From Holophaga sp. (lineage in GTDB: Bacteria > Acidobacteriota > Holophagae > Holophagales > Holophagaceae), in contig JARLGP010000272.1 of the NCBI GenBank assembly GCA_031292735.1, positions 1 to 7,974 on the forward strand: 7,974 nucleotides of DNA, given 5' to 3'. Every line of letters starts with the position of its first letter. Position 1 is the stretch's first letter. The notes beneath the pieces are model-generated. The model had not been told where the DNA came from. It did no database searches and saw only the letters and a program-made list of their open reading frames with translations. The position numbers and the translations under genes were made by a program. Positions 1 to 6,087 of this stretch are shown here, piece by piece.

Positions 1-682
1 CCGGCAGGGCGGCGGCCAGCGCCTCGGTGGAGCGCTGATCGTCGATGCCCGCCAGCACCAGGGTTGGCGTCGCGATCCCGGCCAGCGCTTCCCGCGGGGT
101 ATCCACAAAGGTCTCCAGGACCTGGAGCAGCGCCAGGGGATCGCCGCCGACCGTCTTGAGGAAGGCTTCGGCCTCCCATTCCCCGGAGCCGGGCTGGAAC
201 GTGCCGAGATGGGTGAGGATGTGGCGGAAATGGGCGCCCTGGCCGGCGGTGTGGAGGATGTCCTCCAGCCCCACCCCGGCGGCGATGGCGCGGCCGGGAA
301 GCGCGCCGCGGGCGAGCATGCGGATCACCACCCGCCCGCCCAGGGAATAGCCGCCGAGATCGTAATCCGCCAGCCCGAGCTGTTCGATCAGCGCGAAGCC
401 GTCGTCCACCAGCACATCCGGCGGATAGGCGGCGGCCTCGTGGGGCCTGGCGCTCTGGCCGTGCCCCCGCAGGTCCGGCATGATGACCCGGTGGCCGCGG
501 GCGGCGAGCAGGGCCGCGTGGCCGAACCGCACCCAGTTGGTGGTCGCGGTGGAAAAGTAGCCGTGGATCAGCAGCAGCGGCCTGCCCGCGCCGGTTTCAC
601 GGAAGACCAGCGGCATGCCGTCGCGGCCTTGAAAAGAATGAATGGGCAGCTCGTCCATGGGGTACATTAGCCTGGAATTCAT
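1..682 (-). CDS. alpha/beta hydrolase, 3' end outside the window
   Basis: This is the N-terminal 227 residues of an alpha/beta-hydrolase-fold enzyme, read by translating the complement; the C-terminus lies beyond position 1. Visible motifs (numbered from the ATG at 682) are the oxyanion-hole HGY near residues 40-42, PDLRGHG near 69-75, the nucleophile elbow GYSLGG at 111-116 with catalytic Ser113, and TPTLVLAGIDD near 205-215, the usual site of the acidic triad residue. The catalytic His would lie outside the window. No signal peptide is seen, so it is probably cytoplasmic. Substrate cannot be told; the family includes esterases, lactonases and C-C hydrolases. Start is uncertain: in-frame ATGs occur at 682, 667 and 658, none with a strong Shine-Dalgarno. 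It diverges from the gene at 699, leaving 16-40 bp between starts depending on the ATG used. Confidence 0.9.
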   Translation of the reverse strand, partial: MNSRLMYPMDELPIHSFQGRDGMPLVFRETGAGRPLLLIHGYFSTATTNWVRFGHAALLAARGHRVIMPDLRGHGQSARPHEAAAYPPDVLVDDGFALIEQLGLADYDLGGYSLGGRVVIRMLARGALPGRAIAAGVGLEDILHTAGQGAHFRHILTHLGTFQPGSGEWEAEAFLKTVGGDPLALLQVLETFVDTPREALAGIATPTLVLAGIDDQRSTEALAAALP

Positions 683-698
683 GGTTTAGGAGCCCACC

Positions 699-1148
699 TT
701 GGAATTCCCCGCCGACGCCACCCGGGCGATCATCGCTTTCCTGAGCCGCTGGCTGGCGGAAGAAGAGGTGCGCTCCTGGCTGCGCGCCTGGCAAGGCTTC
801 GCGGACTCCGGACCGGAGGCGGGCGGGCCCCCGGATCCCTGGGCGGTGGTGCGCGCCGCGGTGGAGGAATTGCTGGAGGCCAAGCGGGTGGTGGACCTCT
901 ACCAGGAGAACGACCAGGAAGGCCCGGACCCCTTCACCGCCGATCTTGCCGCCCTGCTCCGGCTGCTTCCGCCCCACCGGAGCGGAACCGGGCCCGGCGG
1001 GACGCCGCGGGCCCAGCTGCTGCTGCAGATCCACACCAAGGAAGTCCTGGAGCGATGCCAGCGCAGGCCCCGGCGGACGTTCGGGGGCCAGGAATCCCTG
1101 CTGGAGCCACTGCTGGGCGCCGCCGACGGGATTCCCCAACGGCGCTGA
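699..1148 (+). CDS. uncharacterised small helical protein, TTG start
   Basis: I do not recognise this 149-residue protein. An in-frame TAG at 687 rules out a longer start. TTG at 699 has an AGGAG Shine-Dalgarno (688-692) at 6 nt spacing, and the codons show the strong G/C third-position bias of real genes here. Sequence suggests mostly helices: residues 5-36 (rich in Trp, Leu and charged residues, with SRWL and RSWLRAW), 47-70 (DPWAVVRAAVEELLEAK) and 78-91. A Gly/Pro linker near 95-104 leads to a basic patch (CQRRPRR, 120-126) and a short C-terminal helix. No signal peptide or membrane segment is seen, so it is probably cytoplasmic. With only 16-40 bp to the divergent hydrolase start, any promoter must lie inside that gene. 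It converges on the protease gene with 7 bp between stops. Function unknown. Confidence 0.78.
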   Translation: MEFPADATRAIIAFLSRWLAEEEVRSWLRAWQGFADSGPEAGGPPDPWAVVRAAVEELLEAKRVVDLYQENDQEGPDPFTADLAALLRLLPPHRSGTGPGGTPRAQLLLQIHTKEVLERCQRRPRRTFGGQESLLEPLLGAADGIPQRR

Positions 1149-1155
1149 GGATCCG

Positions 1156-2298
1156 TCACAGGATGACGCACCAGGACTTGGTTTCCCCTTCCGGCGCCGG
1201 CAGGCCCGGCCCGACCTCCAGCACCCGCGCCAGCCCCGGCACTCCAGCGCGCACCCCTTGGATCCAGAGGAGATGATCCGTCAGGGGCTCCCAGATGGAG
1301 GCGATGGCCCGGATCCTGGCCTGGGTGTCGCTCCGGATGAGGACGCAATTCTCGCTTCTGGAATTGATGCCGGCCACCCTGGGCCCATCCGGGGTTTCCA
1401 GGAACAGCGGTCCGCCGCTGTCGCCGTGGGCGGGCACCGCGTGGTTGCGGTGGGTCTGGAGCCGGTGCCGGTCCCGTCCCGACGGGTCCTGGGCCTCGAT
1501 GGGCGTTTCGGCCGGCTCGAACTGGAACAGCAGGGCCGGCCCCTGGGCCCCGGCCTCCAGCTGCCGGGCGACCTCATGGGGCACCGGGGCCCAGTTGATG
1601 AACAGCCTGCGGCCGCAGTACACCGTGTGGGAGACCAGGGTGTTCCCGGCATGGACCCGCACGTTGGTGGCATCGACGGTGTTCCGGGTGGTGCCGAACA
1701 CGCCGAAGCCGACCATTTCCCCGGTCACGACCGTCGGGTCCGGCTCCTCCTTGCCCTCCCACAGGTCGGCGGCGGTGACGCCCCGGTCCGCCAGGGCCTT
1801 GGCGTGGGCCGCCAGGTCGAATTCCACCAGGGCCAGATCCACCAGGGTGTCCACCTCCATCCGGCTGAGCTTTTCCTCGGCCCCCGGCAAGGCGGGCTGG
1901 CCGCCGGGGGTGAAACCGGGATGGATCAGCACCCGTTCGGCGTTCACCGGGTGGCTGGTGGCCAGATCGGACCCGAAGGCCAGGACGATGCGCCCGCCCT
2001 TCCTGGGCTCGGACCGGAAGAGATGGGCGGCGGTGAGGATCAGGCCCTTGTCGCCCTTGGCATTGGGACCGATGTAGACCCCGGTTCCGGTGCCCACCGG
2101 CGGCCAGGCGGCGCGGCCCAGCAGGTAGATGCCCACCACGGAACGGTGGCGCGCCCCGGCCCGGTGCGCCTCCTGCTTCATGCGCACATCCGCCGCCGCG
2201 TCCGCCCCGGCCAGGATGATGGCGGCCCGGGCCGGGAGGCCGGCGCCCAGGAGGGTGGCGGCAAGGGCGCAGCCCAGGGCCAAGGGGTGGTGGGCCAT
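1156..2298 (-). CDS. secreted trypsin-like (S1 fold) serine protease
   Basis: This 380-residue protein has an N-terminal hydrophobic signal peptide (about 1-25, ending PARA), so it is exported to the periplasm or beyond. The catalytic triad is readable: His92 in LTAAH, Asp154 in VDLALVEFD and Ser294 in GDSGGP. The start of the mature chain (AIILAGADAA) resembles the trypsin-family mature N-terminus. The residue six before Ser294 is Val, not Asp, so Lys/Arg specificity is not expected. The protein is longer than minimal trypsins because of inserts between His and Asp and between Asp and Ser, plus a C-terminal extension of about 80 residues. Start is well supported: AAGGAG (2305-2310) lies 6 nt before ATG. 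It ends 7 bp from the convergent unknown gene. Substrate unknown; a housekeeping or defensive role cannot be separated from sequence. Confidence 0.88.
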   Translation of the reverse strand: MAHHPLALGCALAATLLGAGLPARAAIILAGADAAADVRMKQEAHRAGARHRSVVGIYLLGRAAWPPVGTGTGVYIGPNAKGDKGLILTAAHLFRSEPRKGGRIVLAFGSDLATSHPVNAERVLIHPGFTPGGQPALPGAEEKLSRMEVDTLVDLALVEFDLAAHAKALADRGVTAADLWEGKEEPDPTVVTGEMVGFGVFGTTRNTVDATNVRVHAGNTLVSHTVYCGRRLFINWAPVPHEVARQLEAGAQGPALLFQFEPAETPIEAQDPSGRDRHRLQTHRNHAVPAHGDSGGPLFLETPDGPRVAGINSRSENCVLIRSDTQARIRAIASIWEPLTDHLLWIQGVRAGVPGLARVLEVGPGLPAPEGETKSWCVIL

Positions 2299-2405
2299 AT
2301 CGGTCTCCTTTGGGGGACCCCGGCTAGCAGAAGGCCCGGGCTTTCCAAAGGTGCGCCATGATTGGTAAATGTTTCAGCCCATGGCCGGCCAAGCCAGGGT
2401 AATGG

Positions 2406-2444
2406 CTGCCCTTCCTTTCAGCTGAGGCAGCACAGGAAGGGCAG
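2406..2444 (-). terminator. strong hairpin downstream of panB, possible terminator
   Basis: A perfect 11-bp inverted repeat, CTGCCCTTCCT (2406-2416) with AGGAAGGGCAG (2434-2444), encloses a 17-nt loop that can form an inner 4-bp GCTG/CAGC stem. It begins about 10 nt after the panB stop. No T-run follows on either strand, so it is not a canonical Rho-independent terminator; it may protect the mRNA 3' end or help termination. The intergenic stretch 2299-2453 holds nothing else I can name. Confidence 0.45.
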
Positions 2445-2453
2445 TGAAACGAT

Positions 2454-3350
2454 TCAAGCCCCCGGATTCAACACTTCGGCTCCAGCTCCAGCAGCCTGCC
2501 AGTGTTCCAGGGCCTCCTTGGCGTCCTTGGGCAGGATGAAGGACTCCTGCTGGGCCGGGAACCGTCCCGCCCGCACATCCGTTCCCCATTCCTCCAGGGC
2601 GCCGCGGATCTGTTCGAAGGCGTTCATGTAGACCCGCACGAACTTGGGCGGCAGGTCCGGCGCCAGGCCCACGATGTCATGGAACACCAGCACCTGGCCG
2701 GAGCACCCGGGCCCGGCCCCGATGCCGATGGTGGGCACCTCCAGCTCCTCGGTCACCCGGGCCGCCAGGTCCGCCGGGATGCCTTCCATGAGGACGCAGA
2801 AGCAGCCGGCATCCTGCAGCCGGAGGGCGTCCTCCACCAGTTCGATGGCATCCTTGCCCGCGCGGCCCTGGACCTTGTGCCCGCCCATGCGGTGCACCGA
2901 CTGGGGGGTGAGGCCCAGGTGGCCCATGACCTGGATCTCCGCGTCCACCAGCGCCCGGATCACCGGCACCCGGCGGGCGCCGCCCTCCAGTTTCACGCCC
3001 TGGGCGCCGCGCTGGATCATCCCGCCCGCGTTGCGGACGGCCTCCTCGATGCTCAGGTGGTAGCTCAGGTACGGCATGTCCGCCAGCAGGAAGGCCCTGG
3101 GGTTGGTGCGGGCCACCGCCTCCAGGTGATGGTTCATCATGGCCATGGTCACCGGCAGGGTGCTGTCGAAGCCCAGACAGACGTTGCCGACGGAGTCCCC
3201 CACCAGCATGATGTCCACCCCGGCGGCATCCGCGATGCGGGCCGTGATCGCATCATAGGCCGTGATCATCACCAGCTTTTCCCCGGCCGCCGCCCTGCGC
3301 TGAAGCTCCGGTATCGTGACGCGGACGCTGGAATTCGAAACGTGGCTCAT
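2454..3350 (-). CDS. panB: 3-methyl-2-oxobutanoate hydroxymethyltransferase (ketopantoate synthesis)
   Basis: PanB transfers a hydroxymethyl group from 5,10-methylene-tetrahydrofolate to 2-oxoisovalerate to give ketopantoate, the first committed step of pantothenate and CoA synthesis, in the cytoplasm. The 298-residue product shows the family pattern throughout: ITAYDAITARIAD near 29-41, LVGDSVG (49-55), FDSTLPVT (61-68), LLADMPYLSY (88-97), VKLEGG (119-124), GHLGLTPQ (143-150), LMEGIP (187-192) and PTIGIGAG (206-213). By family knowledge, Asp52, Asp91 and Glu122 are the metal ligands and Glu189 is the catalytic acid. It is somewhat longer than the roughly 264-residue E. coli enzyme, mainly at the C-terminus. 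The start at 3350 is chosen for GGAGG at 5 nt spacing; an ATG at 3389 would add 13 unconserved residues. panC, often adjacent, is not in this window. Confidence 0.96.
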   Translation of the reverse strand: MSHVSNSSVRVTIPELQRRAAAGEKLVMITAYDAITARIADAAGVDIMLVGDSVGNVCLGFDSTLPVTMAMMNHHLEAVARTNPRAFLLADMPYLSYHLSIEEAVRNAGGMIQRGAQGVKLEGGARRVPVIRALVDAEIQVMGHLGLTPQSVHRMGGHKVQGRAGKDAIELVEDALRLQDAGCFCVLMEGIPADLAARVTEELEVPTIGIGAGPGCSGQVLVFHDIVGLAPDLPPKFVRVYMNAFEQIRGALEEWGTDVRAGRFPAQQESFILPKDAKEALEHWQAAGAGAEVLNPGA

Positions 3351-3395
3351 AGTAACCTCCGGTCCAGGCCCATGAGGGGTCCCGGCCAACCATGC

Positions 3396-3506
3396 ATGAT
3401 GCTCGCACCGACTCGCCCCGTCCAGCGATCTCGTCCAGTGGGCAAGGGCCTGATCACCCGGGAAGACTTCGAGCGGAAGAAGAAGCAGATCCTGGACCGG
3501 ATGTGA
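3396..3506 (+). pseudogene. SHOCT-like C-terminal fragment (probable gene remnant)
   Basis: Between panB and the AraC regulator, the plus strand encodes a short C-terminus reading GLITREDFERKKKQILDRM then TGA. This closely matches the C-terminal SHOCT motif pattern (G-[VIL]-I-T-x-x-[ED]-F-x-x-K-K-x-x-[IL]-L), a small helical oligomerisation motif at the ends of many bacterial proteins. The frame can begin at ATG 3396 (36 codons) or GTG 3438 (23 codons), but neither has a Shine-Dalgarno. The residues before the motif (TRPVQRSRPV) do not look like the usual Leu-rich first half. I read it as a decayed tail whose body is lost. It overlaps the antisense C-terminus of the regulator gene (3454-3506). 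A chance match remains possible. Confidence 0.35.
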
Positions 3507-4464
3507 CCCCGCCGGGGCCCTGGAAGGTCTTGCGGTAGCTGGTGGGCGAGGTGCGCAGGCTCTGGCGGAAGTGCTGGCGCAGCACCACCGCGGAGCCGAA
3601 CCCGGCCAGGGACGCCACCATCTCCATGGGCTGGGCGGTGGTCTCCAGCAGCCTCTGGGCCAGGGTCAGGCGCCGCTGGAGCAGCCATGCCCAGACGGTG
3701 CAGCCGGTTTCCCGCCGGAACCGGCGGGTGAAGGTGCGCCGGCTCATGCGTGCCCGGTCGGCCAGGCTGTCGAGGGTATGGGGAGCGTCCAGATGGGCCG
3801 CCGCCCACTCGAGGGTGGCGGAGAAGGCGTCCATGGCCGGGAGGTCGCGCACCGGCTGTTCGATGTACTGGGACTGGCCGCCCTGCCGGTGCGGCTGGAC
3901 CACCATGCTGCGGGCCACCGCGTTGGCCACCTCGGCGCCGCACTGGGAGCGGAGCAGGTGCAGGCAGCAGTCCAGGCCCGCCGCGGTGCCGGCCGAGGTG
4001 ACGATGTCGCCGTCGTCCACGTAGAGCACGCCCGGGTCCAGCCGCACCTGGGGAAACCGCCGCTGGAACAGGTCGGCATAGGCCCAGTGGGTGGTGGCCG
4101 GCCTGCCGTCCAGCAGCCCGGCCTCGGCCAGCACGAACGCGCCCAGGCAGAGCCCGACGATGCGCGCGCCCTGGGCGTGGGCCCGGCGCAGGGCGGTCAG
4201 CAGCGCCTCGGGGGGGCGCTCCATGGGATCCCGCCAGCTGGGCACGATGACGGTGGCGGCCCCCGCCAGGCCGCGCAGCCGGTACGGAGTGCGCACGGTG
4301 AACCCCGCCGAGGTGCGCAGCGGCCCGGCCTCCACCGCGCAGACCCGCAGCTGGAAGGGCGGCACGCCGATCTCGGGCCGCTGTTCGAACACCGCGCAAG
4401 GCAGGGCCAGGTGGAACGCGCAGATCTGGTCGAAGGCCACCACCGCCAGGGTGAAGGGATCCAT
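3454..4464 (-). CDS. GlxA-family transcriptional regulator (DJ-1/PfpI-like plus AraC HTH)
   Basis: A 336-residue cytoplasmic DNA-binding regulator of the GlxA type. Residues about 5-190 form a DJ-1/PfpI glutamine amidotransferase-like sensor domain, with the nucleophile-elbow segment GLCLGAFVLAEAGLLDG (104-120, Cys106) followed by THW (125-127). Residues about 215-315 are an AraC-type double helix-turn-helix: first HTH around LDSLADRARMSRRTFTRRF (231-249), second around MEMVASLAGFGSAVVLRQHF (280-299), ending in TSPTSYRKTF (305-314). This domain order is typical of the GlxA/FtrA group; the ligand is unknown. The last 22 residues, rich in Ser and Gly, extend past the usual AraC end and overlap the antisense SHOCT-like remnant. 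The start at 4464 has GGGAGG close upstream. The gene lies 59 bp downstream of the flavin reductase on the same strand and may control it, itself or the divergent importer. Confidence 0.93.
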   Translation of the reverse strand: MDPFTLAVVAFDQICAFHLALPCAVFEQRPEIGVPPFQLRVCAVEAGPLRTSAGFTVRTPYRLRGLAGAATVIVPSWRDPMERPPEALLTALRRAHAQGARIVGLCLGAFVLAEAGLLDGRPATTHWAYADLFQRRFPQVRLDPGVLYVDDGDIVTSAGTAAGLDCCLHLLRSQCGAEVANAVARSMVVQPHRQGGQSQYIEQPVRDLPAMDAFSATLEWAAAHLDAPHTLDSLADRARMSRRTFTRRFRRETGCTVWAWLLQRRLTLAQRLLETTAQPMEMVASLAGFGSAVVLRQHFRQSLRTSPTSYRKTFQGPGGVTSGPGSASSSARSLPG

Positions 4465-4481
4465 GGCGTCCTCCCGGGATG

Positions 4482-4518
4482 CTGGCCCAATTATATCGGA
4501 AGGGTGGGATTGGGCCAG
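4482..4518. promoter_or_regulatory. inverted repeat over the glxA-type regulator promoter region (candidate operator)
   Basis: A perfect 10-bp inverted repeat, CTGGCCCAAT (4482-4491) and ATTGGGCCAG (4509-4518), is separated by 17 nt. It fills most of the gap between the flavin reductase stop (4524-4526) and the regulator start (4464). On the minus strand its inner edge overlaps TATAAT. It could be an operator for the regulator or an RNA hairpin at the 3' end of the flavin reductase message; there is no T-run after it. Confidence 0.5.
4490..4495 (-). promoter_or_regulatory. candidate -10 box (TATAAT) of the AraC-type regulator gene
   Basis: The minus strand reads a perfect TATAAT, rare in DNA this GC-rich. 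A start about 7 nt downstream would give a leader of about 19 nt containing the GGGAGG ribosome site. No good -35 lies 16-18 nt upstream (CTGGCC or similar), so the promoter might need an activator. Confidence 0.4.
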
Positions 4519-4523
4519 AGCCC

Positions 4524-5135
4524 TTAGCGGGTGAGGTCCTCGTACTTGACCCGGGCCACATCGAAGCGGTCGGTGGTGCGGCAGTACACCGACGGCGAAC
4601 CGAGCCGGCCGATGGGGGCGAAGTCGTTGATGTGCAGCTTCGGGCCGACCAGGTCGTCCGCCACATGGAACATGACCACCTGGCCGATGACCAGGGTGTT
4701 GGCGCCCAGCGCCTGGGTGCTGAACAGCCTGCATTCCAGGCTGACCTTCGCTTCCGCCACGCGCGGCGCCTGGATGTGCACGGAAGGGGCGGTGTGCACC
4801 TTGGCCGCCGCCAGTTCGCTCTGGTCCGCCGGGAAATCCGCGGCCGAGATGTTCATGGCATCGAACAGTTCCTCGGTCACCAGGTTGACCACGAACTCGC
4901 CGCTGGCCTTGATGTTGTTCTCGGTGTCCTTGGGCTGGCCGGCCGCGTTGCGGCCCAGGCCGAGGACCAGGTACAGCGGGTCGCTGCCCACGGCGTTGAA
5001 AAAGCTGAAGGGGGCGAGGTTGACCACCCCGCCGGGCCCCAGGCTGGAAACCCAGGCGATCGGCCGGGGCACCACGAGGTTGGTGATCAGCTTGTAGTTG
5101 TCGGCGGTGGAGTGGAGGGCTGGGTCGATTTGCAT
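4524..5135 (-). CDS. flavin reductase-like protein, FMN-binding split barrel
   Basis: A 203-residue cytoplasmic protein of the flavin reductase-like, FMN-binding split-barrel family. The diagnostic N-terminal half is clear: YKLITNLVVPRPIAWVSS (14-31), then VVNLAPFSFFNAV (37-49), which in this family lines the FMN phosphate and isoalloxazine site, and KDTENNIKASGEFVVNLV (69-86). The C-terminal part (LVIGQVVMFHV, 148-158; FAPIGRLGSPSVYCRTTDRFDVAR, 172-195) is also typical, including the RLG-x-x-YC stretch. Members reduce flavins with NAD(P)H or act as flavoproteins on small molecules; the partner here is unknown and no oxygenase gene lies beside it. The ATG at 5135 has GGAG at 8 nt spacing. An inverted repeat lies just upstream, and an AraC-type regulator follows on the same strand. 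Confidence 0.92.
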   Translation of the reverse strand: MQIDPALHSTADNYKLITNLVVPRPIAWVSSLGPGGVVNLAPFSFFNAVGSDPLYLVLGLGRNAAGQPKDTENNIKASGEFVVNLVTEELFDAMNISAADFPADQSELAAAKVHTAPSVHIQAPRVAEAKVSLECRLFSTQALGANTLVIGQVVMFHVADDLVGPKLHINDFAPIGRLGSPSVYCRTTDRFDVARVKYEDLTR

Positions 5136-5149
5136 GGGGCGGGCTCCGG

Positions 5150-5179
5150 TCCGGGCGGCATCGTGGCTGGCCGCCCGGA
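5150..5179. promoter_or_regulatory. 10-bp inverted repeat just upstream of the flavin reductase gene
   Basis: TCCGGGCGGC (5150-5159) and GCCGCCCGGA (5170-5179) form a perfect 10-bp inverted repeat with a 10-nt loop, with partial matches extending outward. It starts 15 bp upstream of the flavin reductase ATG and lies just upstream of its GGAG ribosome site. It may be a leader hairpin or an operator in the divergent intergenic region (5136-5340). That region also has a minus-strand TATAAC (5219-5224) without a convincing -35. I see no confident promoter for the plus-strand importer operon. Confidence 0.45.
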
Positions 5180-5340
5180 TCCGATGGTAACATCCCGCGT
5201 TTGCCCGACCAGCCCGCGGTTATATCCCTGCCCGGTTGATCCCGGCAGGCACCCATGCAATGCTGGTATCCATCATCCCGCTCGCACCCCGATCCCCGTC
5301 GCCCCCCCGGCCGCTATCCTTCTATCCGCGAGGCAGCTCC

Positions 5341-6081
5341 ATGAAAATCCGCAAAGCGCTTTCCCTCCTGGCCCTGGCCTTCGCCATGGTGTTCTCCGCC
5401 ACCGGCCTCGCCGCCGCCGGCGCCATGCGGGTGGCCACCGACGCCACCTTTCCGCCGCTGGAATTCGTCCAGAACGGCAAGCGCACCGGATTCGACATCG
5501 AGCTCATCGAGGCCATCGCCAAGACCCTGGGCCGGCCGGTGCAGTGGGTGGACATCGACTTCAAGGGCCTGATCCCGGGCCTGATCGCCAACCGCTTCGA
5601 CGTGGCCGCCTCGGGCATCTACATGACCGACGAACGGCGCAAGGTGGTGGACTTCACCGACTCCTACTACAGCGGCGGCCTGGTGGCCATCGTCCGGCGC
5701 GACACCAAGGCGATCAACCAGCCCGCGGACCTGGCCGGCAAGAAGGTGTCGGTGCAGGTGGGCACCAAGTCGGTGGCCTACCTCAAGGACACCTACCCGA
5801 CCGTGCAGCGGGTGGAAGTGGAAAAGAACCAGGAAATGTTCGACCTGCTGCTGATCGGCCGGGTGGACGCGGTGGTCACCGGGCGGCCCGCGGCGGCCGA
5901 GTTCGCCAAGGCCCAGCCCAGCGTGCGGGTGCTGGACAAGGCGCTCACCACGGAGCTCTACGGCTTCGCCCTGCGCAAGGGCGACCCGCTCACCGGCCAG
6001 ATGAACCAGGCCCTGCAGAAGCTGCGGGCCAACGGCAGCTACAACGCCCTGGTCACCCGCTGGTTCGGCGCGGGCAAGTGA
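5341..6081 (+). CDS. ABC importer periplasmic substrate-binding protein, family 3 (polar amino acid type)
   Basis: A 246-residue periplasmic binding protein of SBP family 3 that would deliver ligand to the adjacent permease. Residues 1-28 are a Sec signal peptide (basic MKIRK, hydrophobic core, AAAGA end) without a lipobox Cys. The mature protein starts with MRVATDATFPPLEF and shows the family segments GFDIELIEAIAKTLG (50-64), DFKGLIPGLIANRFDVAASG (73-92), MTDERRKVVDF (95-105), VGTKSVAYLK (140-149) and GRVDAVV (173-179). Arg99 aligns with the arginine that binds the ligand alpha-carboxylate in GlnH/HisJ-type proteins. The Asp that normally follows about two residues after DAVV is replaced by Gly181 (TGRP). 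The start at 5341 has GAGG at 7 nt spacing. It leads a three-gene operon, 6 bp before the permease. Substrate unknown. Confidence 0.94.
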   Translation: MKIRKALSLLALAFAMVFSATGLAAAGAMRVATDATFPPLEFVQNGKRTGFDIELIEAIAKTLGRPVQWVDIDFKGLIPGLIANRFDVAASGIYMTDERRKVVDFTDSYYSGGLVAIVRRDTKAINQPADLAGKKVSVQVGTKSVAYLKDTYPTVQRVEVEKNQEMFDLLLIGRVDAVVTGRPAAAEFAKAQPSVRVLDKALTTELYGFALRKGDPLTGQMNQALQKLRANGSYNALVTRWFGAGK

Positions 6082-6087
6082 TCCCTG

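Noticed and set aside
1117..1145. GCGCCG/CGGCGC stem with an inner GGG/CCC pair at the end of the unknown gene, a possible bidirectional terminator.
   Set aside because: The stem is only 6 bp with a large interrupted loop, has no T-run, and such short GC stems are common in this base composition.
1156..1173. The protease ends in Cys-Val-Ile-Leu, which has the form of a eukaryotic CaaX prenylation box.
   Set aside because: The protein has a bacterial export signal and nothing else points to delivery into a eukaryotic host. A four-residue match at a C-terminus is easily accidental.
3350..3389. Upstream ATG at 3389 as the panB start.
   Set aside because: The ATG at 3350 has GGAGG at 5 nt and matches the family start. 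The extra 13 residues are Gly/Pro-rich and unconserved.
2502..3506. Long plus-strand open frame of about 334 codons antisense to panB.
   Set aside because: Its His/Gly/Arg-rich composition is a shadow of the G/C-rich codons of panB. Only its last 20 or so residues resemble a known motif, and these lie outside panB.
5301..5308. Seven-C tract upstream of the binding protein gene as a phase-variable promoter spacer.
   Set aside because: It is short for phase variation, lies in very C-rich sequence, and no -35/-10 pair flanks it.
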